64,000 nt of DNA from Endothia cerciana (Eukaryota; Ascomycota; Sordariomycetes; Diaporthales; Cryphonectriaceae). The stretch is taken from NCBI GenBank assembly GCA_026119935.1, contig JALRMH010000036.1:1-64000 (forward strand). Reading direction: 5' to 3'. Positions 45,559-58,548 of the stretch are shown here, in pieces. A program made the position numbers and the translations under genes. Each line of letters begins with the position of its first letter. Position 1 is the stretch's first letter. The notes under the pieces were generated by a model. It ran no database searches, was not told the DNA's origin, and saw only the letters and a list, made by a program, of their open reading frames with translations.

Positions 45559-46925
45559 ATGGGGGGGCTGAACTGATGACGGTTGTCGGGGGTGGACGTA
45601 GGTGGCGATGATGCACACACACACACACCCACACACACACCCACCTGGGAAGCAGATGCGATGAGATGAGATGAATGAATGACTGTATGTACTGACCTCG
45701 GATGCAGGGCCTAGCCTTCCTCTTGGAAAATCAGGGAGGAGGATGAGGCGAAAGGCTGCCGCTGGAAGGCTCGGCGTGACGGCCTGACCCTGGGTTTGAC
45801 TTTGATCCTGATCTTGCCAGATCCCTTGACGAGCTGCAGATCCGCTACAACGGCTGAGGTTGCAGGTGTGGGGATGCACAGTAACAGATGGCGGCAGGAG
45901 GTTGCAAAAACGGTGCTGAAGGGCGCGCGGTAGCAGGGGAGGTGGGTATGCAGCTCCGTAATCCGTTCTCATTCGGTTTGGCCGTACCGGTACGAAGTAG
46001 TGCTGACGACCTCGGCCTGGGGGTTGGCTATGGTGGTGGTGGTACTGCTGCTAGGGCCTCTACCCGTGCAGACACTCCTCGGATCGGTCTCGTTCGTCAG
46101 GCCGTAAGTGCGCGCTCTCACTCGTCTCGATCACGTTCGTGACTTGCAGCCGTGTCTGCCCTGTCCTATTTTCCTCCCGCTCGAAACACGAGAGTGGGAT
46201 GTGGGGCACTGCTCAGGTAGTCGGTCGGATCACGGGGTCCGAGGAGATATTCGGCTGGACAGGCAACAAGATACGAAAAGACGGGACGGGTTTTATACGA
46301 TCAATGGGTCAACGGTGGGGTGGTTTTCGGTATTGCCTTGTGAATGCACACCACCGTATCGTATCGTGTTGTACCGTACAAGCACCGGAACCCCTGACTT
46401 GGACGACACAGAACTCAATTTGGCCGCGGCTTGCAGTTGGTCGAGAGGGGGAGACGGACGGAGGAGGATTCCGTTTGTGACCAAGGAAAGCGTTTGTGAC
46501 TAAGGAAAGAAAAGGGGGGGCTGTGAAGAGGGGATGAAGGAGAGGTTGATGATATGACGGATGGTGGGCGAGTATGGAGTGGAGGATGAGGGCTTAAAAA
46601 AGATTCTTGAAAGACTGGATAGAAAAATTAAATTTAAAAAAAGAAGAAAAAAGAGGCGGATGTTGTTGGGTGACGGAGGAGCTGATGATCTGAGCGACTC
46701 GCAAGTGACTCGAGGTTCCTGGCGCCCTGGCGTTGGATGACGACGGGATGCCGTCTGCTGGCCCTGGACGAAGGAGCTTAGAGGGCAAAGGTGCTGGCCT
46801 AGGGCAGGGTCCGGTGCCAGCCTCGTCAGGCGGTGCAGGCGCGGGTACAGGTGCGGATCGACGGCAGGTCCAGGCCAGGCAGTAGGGCTTGTTGGCCACT
46901 GGCACGTCTGCACAGGACCTACCTT
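44277..46925 (-). promoter_or_regulatory. Putative 2.6 kb ATG-poor leader of the cyclin
   Basis: On the sense (minus) strand only three ATG triplets occur in 2,649 nt (at 44469, 45370 and 45972), against 48 on the plus strand by my count. The first opens a six-codon ORF. The strand is pyrimidine-rich and contains (TC)n at 45509-45554, C12 at 45498-45509 and (TG)n at 45358-45382 and 45614-45641 (sense orientation). Depletion stops near 46926. I read this as the 5' leader, perhaps spliced, of the cyclin transcript; a leader this long is inferred, not shown. Confidence 0.5.
45509..45554. repeat. (GA)n dinucleotide repeat
   Basis: About 23 GA units following T10 and G12 homopolymers on the plus strand, all inside the putative cyclin leader. 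Confidence 0.95.
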
Positions 46926-47112
46926 CATGACAAAGGTTGAAAGGGTGATCCCAGGGGCACGTTTTGAGCCCGTACGGAGTTGGGGCCGCCAAGCAACGAG
47001 CGGGAGTCACTACCTAGTCAAGTGCTAAGTATGGATGTATTGTAGGCTATGTTCCTATAGTTGATGCAAAATTGGACGGAACACAAATTGAAGGGGCACT
47101 GGAGCTGCAGGT

Positions 47113-47157
47113 GGGAAGGGAAGGGAAGGGAAGGGAAGGGAAGGGAAGGGAAGGGAG
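47113..47157. repeat. Tandem GGGAA pentamers
   Basis: Eight to nine GGGAA units ending in GGGAGGGG. Confidence 0.9.
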
Positions 47158-47636
47158 GGGGATAGCGGTGGCGGGTGGGAAGGAAGTGTTGCTACCCAAG
47201 AAGACAAGAGAAAGTTGGGGAAAAACCGGTGACAGGGGTCCGTCGTCGGACTACTATGTAGAAGATTTTGCTCGCTGGATGGCTAAGCTGGTAATGGAAA
47301 GAGCCACGCGCCTGCCTCGTACTATGTATAAACCAATACCCCCCCCCCGCCAAAAAAAAAATCACACCCCGATCCCTCATCCTTCCCAGCCAGGGGATAG
47401 GATTTGCAGAGGGTCCCAGAGTGGGGTGCCACGCGAGGAGCAGCAGACCAAGGCCATCATCCTAAATCCCTTCCGGTGTTCCCAATGGTCGTCGTCACCC
47501 TTGAACACCAAAGCTCGCCCCTCTGGGATTCAACAGTAGCGAGATTTTCATTCAGGTGCAGGTCACGAGCCCGAGAAAATCTCATCGTCGTGGCGTCTGG
47601 CCCTTTCGTCACCGTCGGCCTGGTGGAGGACGCGCT

Positions 47637-47654
47637 CTCTCTCTCGCTCTCTCG

Positions 47655-47690
<36 letters not shown>
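47637..47690. repeat. (CT)n(GT)n compound microsatellite
   Basis: CT dinucleotides with CG interruptions run directly into (GT)n. Confidence 0.9.
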
Positions 47691-50600
47691 ATTCACGAAG
47701 ACCCTCTATTCTGGCTCTTTCTTTGATGACCCGGCAACAGAAACACCAGGGGCGCATTGCGTACTGTAGCAACAGTGGCAGGTAACTGCAGCAAAGTTGC
47801 AGCACACGAGCGAGGCACCGGTTGCTGAATGTCACCTGCGGCCTGTGTTGGATAAGCCCTGGGCGGAGGGAGGCCCGCCTCCTTGTTTCCACCCGCGGCA
47901 TCTGTCAGTCTCCACCAGTGATCCTCCACGTATCCACATGGGCCTGCGAGAACCGCCCAAGATCGCGACCGCACAGGTCGCCTCGAGGCCCCTGTTGGGA
48001 CCAACCAGCCATGGCCAGCAGGTCCGGACCCTGAGTGCCCAACTGCCAACTCCCAATAGACTGGGTCGTGGACCCACTGGAGGGTCTCCTCAAGAAACCG
48101 GTGGATCTGCCTGGTCTGCCCACCACCCACTGTGGGCCACGCGAATCGACCGACCACTCACCAATGGCCTAGGGAGCGCCAGACACTAAAAAAACCTCAC
48201 TTGGTTCTCGACAACTTCACCGCCTTTCCAGCCAATGAAGCGCCGGCCGTTTTCAACTCCGGTCACCTCTCCCCCTCAGCTGTGTCTACTACGTTACCTA
48301 CTATGGCACATGGTGCTTGCGCAGGTTCACACTCTAGCCTCGACCAAGTCTCCCCGTGCGCACCACGATGGACATTCCTGTGCCTACTAGCCGGCATCAT
48401 CGGCTAAAAAGGTCGCTACCCAGTACTATGCCACACGGATCACTACTCCGTACTGGTTAGTGGTGTGTCTATTTCTAGCGTTTAAGGCCAGCCGAGAGGC
48501 ACGCCCGCGATACAGCCGTCCAAATTTCATGGATATGCTGCCAGGCATGCACCAGAGCCCGCAAACCCCACTGGGTCAATGACACGAGGCACGCTGGCCA
48601 AAAGGAGTCACTGTAATGGGTGTGAGGATAGCATACCCCGACATATCTGAACAGCTAGTCTTGCACCAGCACCCCGTTTTTTTGGTTTTTTTGAGAGGGG
48701 GGCATTATTTCGATTTATTTATTTATTTTTTTAAAAATTAATAATAATCAATCGGTCGGCACAAGCTATGGCTTTCCATAGAGCACAGGGTTGCTCCACT
48801 GATACGAAGTCAGACGAACAGCAAATTCTATTATGGGGCAAATCTGACCGTCTTCCGAGCCCAGACCACAAGGCTTCTCAAACCCGCTGGTGTGGTGGAC
48901 TCGCTCGCAATTTCGACACCTGACACTTGCCAATTTGTCCAGAATTGCTTCGGCAACGGGCAGAAAATAGGTGGAACTCGTGGCAGGTTGACCGGGCGGG
49001 TCCATTCCTCCTTCGAGACCTGGAAGGTGAAAGCGAAATGCAGTAGCCCATCCATCCTCAGCAACAAATGTGGCTGGCCGGGCGGACTTGTGCTCGGTTG
49101 ACTTCTACCCCGGCAGTTGGAGCATCACACCGAGCACCACCAAGGCGTGACTTCAAACGTCTGCTCTCGTGTCTCTCATTGCGAGAAAGACATCTTACTC
49201 TGCCTGCTGGCCTCACACGATGGACTATTTCGTCGTCAGCCGTCACAAGCGGCGGAAGTCCCTCGCCGACATGGGCGGGGGGGGGGGGGGCGCAACCGCA
49301 TCTGCCGCAGGGCTGCAGCCCTTGAGAATCTGGACATGGGAGCTGAAGCTCCCGCTGTAACGGATTGTTGCGGCTGCCCCGTCATTCCTCATTACCCAGT
49401 AGTTCTCGACAAGATCCCCTGTCCAGGGCTGTTTGACTGAGGCTGGCCCGCGTCTCTCTACCCAGTACTACTATTCCCAGACAGGAGCTGCAGAGTCCTG
49501 GCTAGGGCACCAGAGCGCCGAAGTTCTCAGCCTGAAGGGCCTTTGAAGATGGGCCGCCTTTGGCCGCGGCTGCAACGCGACCAAAACGGTCGTTCTCCCT
49601 CGAGAGGAAGTCAGTCTTAATCGCTAGATGGATCTACCTCTCCTGCCATTGGGTTTCCTCGCAAATCACCAGCATCGGAATACGACTGCCCAGTCTCATT
49701 CATCCGTCTACTTTGTATCATATATGAACGTCTCTTCGATTCGAGTTCCGGAGACAGCGAGAAACATTGCGCTTGGCGTTAAACAGCAAGCGGGCTGCAG
49801 CAAGGGACCCCAAGCACACAGCGAGAGTATCCTATCCTTATACGAGTCAGCGTCGCAGTGGTCCTCAGATTCCAAAAGGCAGCCGAGTCGCAGAAAAATC
49901 TTAACGGGCATCGGACGGATTCCAGCAGTCCAGGCCTATCACGTCCACATCATCATCGAATCACGGCCACGACTGCCTCCCTGTAGCATTCCCCATAATT
50001 TCAGATGCCGCGCCTCGTCCAGGTGTTTTCAATTGTCAACGCGTTGACCCTGAGACGTTGCAGCAGCCGCGGCCTGCCTCAATTCTTGCTAATCCGTACG
50101 ACGGGTCTAGGGTAAGCATTGGTTGCTAAACATAACCAGAACCGTGCCCTACCCGACAATTCAGGACAATTTGGGATCGGCAACAGTTCCGAGACGAATC
50201 AATGGACGATCAGGTCTAGGTCGCACTGAGCAGGGCCGCGACAGGCCTGATGGAGCTGCTCCTCCGGCCGGAAACTTTGCTGTCCTCGCGGATGTGTGTC
50301 CTCGTACCCAAATGAGCCCCGCCGATTCGGAAGCCAGAATGCCCGTCTCGTTAACTGCCCTGGCTCGGCAAGACCAATGTCTCGTACCAGGTGCTACCTG
50401 AAGTGTCATGGCGTCCCTGCCCGGTGGTTCTGTCACCCTCGAGAGGGCAGGCCAAGTCGACAGCTCGAACGCTGAGCTGCCTAGAAGGCGAGACGGGTCA
50501 TCTCATCCTCCCCACACCTGCCGATCCAGGCGGAAAGCCTGACGATGCGCTTCACGCCTCAGCAGTGTCACGCAGCCGTCTGCGCCAGCGTTCGGACCAC

Positions 50601-53140
50601 TGTGACGTGCCTACTGTCTTGACTGTTCGTCGGGAGACTTTGCGTTGTTGTTCACGATTAGAAATTCTCCGGGGCCTAGGCTCTCGCCAGCGAAATCAGT
50701 TATACTACCATAATTCGTTGTGCAACCCATACCGCAAGCAAAAATGTACCCCACGTGGACACCCTTCTGGCCTTACAGATGAAGCCGACTACATCATTGT
50801 CGACCCGAGGTTGTCGGCGCTGCCAGCGAGGACCACAGCATGGTTACATAGCGAAGGGACCATTTGATCCTCCTTCACTGCATTTGGCAGTGACAGCCGC
50901 CGCTGCCCACCTACCTTACCGGCCTTGACCTGCTGCTGCATGTGCGAAAGTTCCTCAGGTCCTGTATATCCGGGGAACCCGATGACTGATGTCCCATGAG
51001 CGAGATGCACCCTTTGGACGGCACTTCAACTTCCACAGCATGCGGGTCGGCGTCTTGGACACATCCCAAAGTTCGTTCTCATACCGGGAGCGAACATAGA
51101 TAGCAGTTGACCATCTGGAAGCATTCGACGAAGTGTCCCCACGCGGAAGGCGGCCTACCCAGCACCCCGACCTGGCACTGACTCTCAAAAATACCCCTCG
51201 CGAAGGAACTCTGCATGGTTTCCGCGCTGGGCGCCCACTCTGCCACTGCAACGGATCTCGGGTAGATCCCATCACGCCCCCAAACACGGCACCGAGGTGT
51301 TCACAGACTTTCTTGTTTTGTAATCAGGACGCGGGTTGTCTGTCTTGTTCTGGCCTGCCGGCGCCCCCCTCATCCCACATGCCCGCTCTTCTGCCTGTAT
51401 ACGCGAGGTCGATCACGGCGGTCTCCGCGACTGGCTCGACTTTACCGCAGAATCCCGCCTCATGCAGCTTTTCTGCATGTGCCTTGCGAGCTGCAGCCAG
51501 GCGCTGGCCATGACGATGTGATGAGTGGACAAGAAGACCCGGCCTGCATCCGTTCCCCCTCCCTCCCCCTCCCTCCCCGCACCGAAGATATATGTACGCT
51601 TGGGGGGAGGGGGGGGGGGGGGAGCGTGCGACAGCCGCCACGCCGGACCGCGAGCTCATCCAAGGGCGCAAGGCGATGCATTCCTACAGACACGGAGTGA
51701 GACACCCGCAGGGCTCGCTGGATGATGTCGCGCCCAATCCAGCAGGTTGTCGTTGCGTGATGAGTGACAAGCAGTGAACCGTACTGGCTTAGAAATTTGT
51801 CAGCCCAGGGTCTTCCAGAGACGCAACCTCTGGAATGCACAACCCGGTGCTCCGAGCTCGCCTACGTGGTATGACGATGCTAGAGGTGGCTGGCCTTCCT
51901 CGCCCCCGAACGGACGACACGAAGAAGGCGAGTGACTCTCCTGAGATCCCACACCAGTGACCAACAAGTGCGTCTGTACCAAGTCTCGCGCCTAGCAGCA
52001 GCGATCCCTACAACCCACACGCCGACGTCAAGCGGTAGTGACTCCTCCGCTCCGGTGCATGAGCAACCGCGCTAGAAACACCGGCAGGCTTCCACGCCAG
52101 CCAGTGACCCCTACCACTGATGAGGGTTCATAATGATCTTGACCAGTCAGACCTGAGGTCGGGAGGGTGTCGGCTTGAAAGGGTCTGTCTGAGCGGCGGC
52201 TCCAGCTTGTGAGACCCCGTCTTACCAATCACATAAACCCTGCGCCCCCTCCTCCGATGGTGGGAGAGAGGCGTGAGAGAGAGGCTGTGTGGCCTGGACG
52301 TGATCGTCGTCCCGCCAGCTAGGGAATGTAGACGAGCAAATACGACATATAGCTGGGCTCCATCCACCCCGGGAGGGAGGGGATCGGCGGGGGGAATCGT
52401 GACGGCCTGGACGACCAGAGTTGGCTAGACGCGGGAGACTGACCACCTCGTGTCTATCGAGGGGAGGGAGGGGCTGAGGGTTCAAAGAAGAAGCCTGCAG
52501 TAGCGCGCGACATTTACTGGAGTATTTGTCCAAGCCCAGACCATTCGTCGATCTCCATGACGAGCAGAAGCCCGTTCGGATCCCATCCTCACGATTTTTT
52601 TTACTTTATTTTAAGCGGGGCGGTTGGGGCGACGTGCTTCGTCTGAGGGTTTTTGTCAGGCAGCGATTGCTTCATCACTTCGCTTGCACCCGCGCGAAAG
52701 AGCGGCAGCCTCTCACCCGGGACTCGGGCTCGTCCGCGGTATTCACGTGCCAGTCCGAGACGTTGGGATTGCCACAAGGCCTGAGTGCCAATGATACCAA
52801 ACATCTATCTCATTCGACCCTATCGAGGGTAGTAGCCCAAAGTACGCTACCAAACAGGAGCGACGTCGCTCCGGCCAAGCCAGCCGGCCTGCACCTGTGG
52901 AGTACAACGAGGACGCTCCCGAGAAGTTGTCAGCGACATGTGCCCAACAGGAGACATCCGACAGTGTAAAAAAGATCCGCACTTCGGGGTGAGGGCACAC
53001 CTCATCGATCCGTTGCGGGTAAACCTCCCTCCCCCACCCCCGCATCCCCCCGGCCCTAATGTTCAACACGGTCGACCAGGCCGGCGCACCGGGAAGAGCG
53101 GGGGCGCATGTACTTCATGACGCGAGGGGCGAGCTCGCCA

Positions 53141-53200
53141 GGCCTCACCAGGCCTCACCAGGCCTCACCAGGCCTCACCAGGCCTCACCAGGTCTCACCA
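53141..53200. repeat. Tandem 10-bp repeat GGCCTCACCA
   Basis: Five perfect copies at 53141-53190 and a sixth with one change (GGTCTCACCA) at 53191-53200. No gene overlaps it. Confidence 0.95.
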
Positions 53201-55251
53201 CACCCCACCGACGAAGGCGAGGATCAAGTAAGTTTATGGACATGAGCCCCATATAGTAGGCAGGGACGCAGGCTCCCATGATTCGCCGATCAGCAAGCAG
53301 GTCCTCCTTGTGGCATGGAATCATCCACGATGGTGTGCTGATGAGTCGTGGAGTTTTCTTTTCCCCTTACCCGCCCACCCCTCCGCCTCTGCCCGGAACG
53401 CACGGGGACTACGTCATTGAAGCCTTGAAATCCTGTCCGGGGGGGGGGGGCTTCCGATATCCCCTGTGCGGAAATGTTGCTGACAACACACTTTTCCGTG
53501 ACGGGTACTCTGGTATTTTCGTTGGTTATACTTACACGCCCGGGGACCTCCAGAGGATGCCTGGTGAGAGCTGCAAGTGCGCACACATGTCATCCTTGAG
53601 ATTGCGTCGCCCCCCCTCCCCCCCCCACGCGGGAGACTCATGCCGCTTCATGGGGAGTAACTGTGTGACATCCCTGCCAGCTAGCCAGGCCCCCAGCGCA
53701 GCATAAGCAACCCGCCACCCAAGGTGATGCATGCGCTGACGGGTGGCCCGGTCAGGGCTGGGGCAGGCCAGAAAAGGGCCGCCTCTGAAGGCGCTGTCGC
53801 TCTCAACCCCCCCCCCCCCACCCGGTATGGGCGAACGCGTCGACCTCATCTTCCTTGGGGCGCTGCGCGCGGACGATGACGCGGTTACTTTCTTGGCCCG
53901 TGGGGGGGGGGGGGGGTGGGAAGAGAGGAGGGGGGAGGGTTCATCAGTGCGTGACTCCCCTGGCTAGGTAGGGGTTCTCTCATATTCATGAGTCCTTGAT
54001 CTCCCACTCACGCAGGCTTACCTTGGGAAGGGGGGCGGGGGCCGAGGGGGCGAAGCCATGGCGTTCGTGGCCCGACAGGATCTGATGAGGTTTGAGATTC
54101 TACTCTGTCCCTGCCTGGCCAGCCAAGCGGTGCTTCCAGCCTCCGTGTTCGAGAGGGCACAGGGACGGCTGCCCAAGGGTCCACTAAGTTTAGCACAGGA
54201 AGACGGTGCTCCGTGGTGAATCCGCGGATAAACTAGTCTGGGTCGTCGCCTTGCTGCGTGGGGAGATTGGCTTTCCGGGATGAAGGCCTGCCGCCTCGGA
54301 ACCGCCCTGCGGCATCTGGAGCGAGTTCCCGGTTGTACGTTAGATGCTGAAGAGACAATGGAGAGGGACTCTCTCGAGTGACATATGTTCGAGCCCCTGG
54401 CAGATTCGCGCTGCCAGACCTGCCTGGTACACAGTAGATGCCCCGGAATGAAGGCCATCAGACCAGGCACAAAGTCCCTTGCCTGGGGCATACCAAAACA
54501 ACACACCCACCAGGTGAGCGGCAAGCATCAATAGTCCCGGGGAGAGTAAAGTAACCATGTCGGGGATGGAGTTGATAACTCTTTGTTAATGTCTACAGGC
54601 GCTAAATCCTAGCTCTGGCTCTATCAACATCTCGACGGAGCATCTGAGGTCCTGATTCCCAACCCGTAGCAAATACTCAGCAAATTCCCTGAGGGAGTTC
54701 AAGAATAAAGGGGTATGGTCCATGCACACGATGCCTAAAACGCCGTTACCACCCTCTCATGTGCTCTCCCTCAGACATTAGATATCACATGGTGGGTGAC
54801 CACGAAACAATGATGGACCGACACCTCCCAAGAAAAGAAAGAAAACCAGTCTCTGAGTCACGATGCACTCGGCCTAGGTTCATCCACCGTGAGCAGAGGT
54901 TGAATGTTCCACACGTACCTGTCGTCCACAGGACACCTCACGTAGGCGCGGAATACTCGTCAATGTAACGGCGAATGCTCCCGGGGGGCTAAGCACACAA
55001 ATCATGAGAGCTCACCGTCAATACCAGCTCAACACCTATCATATCGGTCGCCCAGGCCAGAGTAAGGCATAGTCCACATTTCGCCGCAGCGCAATCACCG
55101 CACCACACTGTAAGGGACGATCGCCTTGTCGATAATAGGATCGCGTCTCGATTTCGCCCTCGTCTCTGTTCCCCATTTCTGGAGGCTCATCTATGGTCAG
55201 TCATCCTGTCTTCGATTCTGGAATCAAAAGAAATGCAGGAAAACAAATAAG

Positions 55252-57213
55252 CTATACAAAGGTAACACGACCCCGTCTCTCCGCCCGGTCTGCCGTCCCC
55301 ACAGTCTCAGGCTGGATCAGGTTCAGGGGGCGCATTTTTGTCACAGAATCCGCACGGGCAAGTTTTCGGGATGGGTGTTCTAGACTCTGAAGGATTGAAG
55401 GAGGTTCTTACGCCATGCCAATTCTTCTCCCTGGCCAGCGCCTCTTCGAACGCCTTGCGACACTCGGGCGGCAGGCAATCCTTGACGTCGTCGCTGATAG
55501 CGGCTAGGCCCTGGAAGGGTGCTAGGAAATTGAAGTTGCGGTCTGTGCTGGCTGTGCCTTTGATATGGCCATCGTAGCTGACAGAGGAGATGCCCGCAGG
55601 TGGGGTCTCGCAGTAGGTATCTGTGACCGTGAAGTTGCGGGCGACGGCGGGCTTCAGCGGTGGGAAGACCTGCGAGATGTGGCCCGCGGGGTCGGGTGCA
55701 GAAGATGGAATCTGCTCGATGCGTGCAGCTGTTGGCTGCATGATCGAGGGGTACTGGATGACATTAGTGTGGATGTCGTAGACGCCCTTGTTGTTTCGTC
55801 GACGGATCGCGTTGATTTGGGAGTTGAAGTTACTTCGGAACTTGGCATCAGCAATCATGAACCTGTGAACATTGGGTAGGGCCCAACTTACGCAGCCTCC
55901 CGAGCATGCTCAAGCATCCAGTTGACATCAGTGACAGCGACGCGGCGCTTCTTCAACTCTGCCATCTGCGTGGGCGCGATAGGCGCATTGGTGTGGTAGA
56001 CTTGACTGGCACCAAACCAGGCGACGTACTGATTCTTGTTGTAGGGCTGGCTCGGGTCGTACCTATCGTTCGGGTCGGCGATGTCCCCTTCCTGGAAGCC
56101 TTCCTCTCTGGCGCGCGTGAGGTCATAATCATCGATGATGCGACGGCCACCGACAACAATCAGGGCGCCAAACTCGCGGAAGACTGATCGGGCCGTCACT
56201 ATGCCAATCGACCGACCCTTGTAGGAGTGAGGAATCAGGTCTCGCTCGATCAGGTCTCGCTTCTCCTCGTCATCGACGATACTCTTGAACAGACGGCGGT
56301 GCTTCGTGAAGAATAGGTAGGAGTCTCGGAAACCGACGCAACGGGCAGGTTCGGTCGATAACATGTACAGGCGGTCGCCTCGGTCCTTGACGGTAAAGGT
56401 TCGGCACCTATACTCGCGACCGCCCTGCAGATAGCCCATCTTATCGACCTTGGTCTCTCCCTCAGGATCCTCAGGCAGGTCCAGTTCATCATCGATGATG
56501 TTGAAGACCGGGCCGTCTTTCTCGACCGCCTGCTGGGTGATAGGAGCCGGCTGGCCCTTGCGCCCACCTCGACCGCGCCAACCGCCCCGGCCACGACGAG
56601 GGCGCACCTCGTCTCGGGGAACTTCGATACCGTCGTCCCAGCCGGGGGGCTTGATCTTGGGCGGGCGACCGAGCCGCTTGCGTCGGACCATGGGTTGTGG
56701 CGGTGGGCTGGGAGATTTCTCGGGCGCTTCCTCCTCCTGTTCCTCGGCCTCTTCAGCACCTGAGTCCTCCTTCATGCTAGCGTCACCATCGTCTTCTGGC
56801 TTCGGGTCATCATCCTGCTCAGCATCGGGCATCGTCTCATCATCTTCCTCGAGATCCTTCCACGTCTTGGGTGTGGCCTCTGTCGAAGATGGAACATGCT
56901 TTGGTTAGCAAGTGCATAATTGACTGAGGGCGGATAGCTGCTGCTATGTAGCTGCGCAGGAAGACAAGATGATATGTAGTAGTGGTAGAACGGATTGGGT
57001 AGCATCAATCAAGTCGCGCTGGCGTATTACGACAAGTATTTGCGAATAGGGATGAGGAAGCGCAGTGGCGCCATTGCAAGTGCGACAGCGCAGCCATGGG
57101 TAAGGAGACCAGGGGATCGCAGGATGTGGAGTGCTTGGTGTAGAGGGCCTAGGCTTACCAAGAGCTTGAGCTGCGCGCTTGGCAGCTGCGCGGCCTGATC
57201 GACGACCTGGCAT
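55252..57213 (-). CDS. Rsc7/Swp82 (Npl6)-family chromatin-remodelling subunit
   Basis: Nuclear subunit of an RSC/SWI-SNF-type ATP-dependent chromatin remodeller. 517 residues from exons 57213-57159, 56879-55892, 55862-55412 and 55311-55252, all in phase. The basic start (MPGRRSGRAAAKRAAQALE) leads into a long acidic stretch, an AT-hook-like block RRKRLGRPPKIKPPG (about 84-98) and an Arg/Gly-rich run (RPRRGRGGWRGRGG). The conserved Rsc7/Swp82 domain then covers GPVFNIIDDELDLPEDPEGE, RTFTVKDRGDRLYMLSTEPA, CVGFRDSYLFFTKHRRLFKS, IPHSYKGRSIGIVTARSVFR and GRRIIDDYDLTRAREEGFQE. The last intron (55312-55411) is 100 nt. Splicing it gives a C-terminus of PETVGTADRAERRGRVTFV; reading through gives a different 34-residue end. 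I prefer the spliced form. Rsc7 and Swp82 cannot be separated here. Confidence 0.9.
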
Positions 57214-57503
57214 GTTAATTGGCTGATACTTGGGGCAGTTGAGCTGCTGCTGTCCTCCTTGCCTCGTTCGCAAGCACCAGGTGGTGGCAGGCCTGGGTGA
57301 TGTTGGGTGCAGTTAGATGTGGGGTGGCATTGAAGTTGGACATCGTTGTGAAAACGCGAATTGGAACTGCCAGCCAAGAGAAACGCGACCATGCTTACAT
57401 AAGCCTCACGCTTCGGAGATCCCTGATCCTGGATTTGAAGCGCGCCCTCCCGTATTATTTATTATTATTGTTATTATTATTGAAATTTTGGGGGGGGGGG
57501 GAT

Positions 57504-57544
<41 letters not shown>

Positions 57545-58548
57545 TTTTCTTTGGGTCTTCTTTCTTATTTTCCTTCCACACGTAAGATAAGACAAGAGGC
57601 AAAACGGTGATCCAGGCGAGAATCAAGGGCATGAGGACAGGAGCAGGATGACCGCACGATAACCTCCAGGAAGCTGATTATGAAAAACTGGACAAGAGAT
57701 TGTGCTTCCCTGCAAATACTTCACGTCACTTGCAATGGTAGCCGTATCGAAGAAATTCCATAGTACACGATACGATAACAGTGACGTCCTTTAATTTTAT
57801 CGTATTGTCAAGACCCCAGGAGGGTAGTGAAGTAGTATGTTTGACAGTATGCCAGTAATCACACAATGATGATTTCGTGGGCAGATCAGGTTCGGTTCAT
57901 CAGATTTTATTAGGTTGAGGGTGTTCTGACAGGCTATTCACGGAGAGGTGGATGAAAAGAAAGGTCCTCTTACCTGGGGAAGTGTCTACTGGGGAAGAAC
58001 GGGGGTGTCTACGATGGAGGAGTCGTATCTGGCCGCTACATGAACGGTATCCAGGTCTCACGGGATAGCCGTCTAGCTGCGCTGTCCATGTTTCTCACCG
58101 ACAGTCGAGCCAACAAGGCCAACAGCCCAGCATAAGACGGCCGTCACAAGCATGAGGAGCAGAGGTTTTGCCAATGAGAGATTTGATCTGCTCATGTACC
58201 TAAGACCTTATGTTTGTCCGACCAGCCTCGCCGGGCTAAAACCCTGCACTCTTGCCAATGTTCATTATTGCAGAGTGGACATGTGCATTGACCCTGTCCG
58301 AACTCAACAACGGCATTCCTCCTGAGGCTCCTGGACGGATCTCCGGAAATGATGCCCGAAGAGATCGTCGAGGGGGGTTGTCAGTCGCAATCTGTTCATG
58401 AAAACGCAAGACCTTTCCTCGCCATCACCTCATCGCGGTGAGGACCAGAAATCCTGGGTCGAGCAGGGGTCGACTCGCGTGCTGATCTGGTCAGCAAGTT
58501 CGAGACTCACTCATTATTCGCATCGCGGTTGGGTACCCGTCGGGACTT
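57214..58548. other. Intergenic between tandem minus-strand genes
   Basis: Rsc7-family promoter and TFIIB 3' flank. G12 at 57490-57501 is followed by (CT)n at 57507-57544. No gene seen. Confidence 0.55.
57490..57544. repeat. G12 followed by (CT)n
   Basis: Homopolymer G at 57490-57501, then CT dinucleotides at 57507-57544, about 280-330 nt upstream of the Rsc7-family start codon. Confidence 0.9.

Larger units (their letters stand above)
46926..55251. other. Large gene-free region
   Basis: About 8.3 kb, the largest empty stretch. Open frames are short, overlapping and unlike known families on both strands. It contains a GGGAA pentamer array (47113-47157), (CT)n(GT)n (47637-47690), several G/C runs of 10-15 bases, and a 10-bp tandem array (53141-53200). 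I found no transposase, reverse transcriptase, terminal repeat, tRNA or rRNA. GC is close to balanced, so heavy repeat-induced point mutation is not evident. Confidence 0.5.

Noticed and set aside
46594..47010. 138-codon minus-strand frame with several cysteines
   Set aside because: Low-complexity Pro/Ser content with no recognisable domain; most of it falls in the putative cyclin leader.
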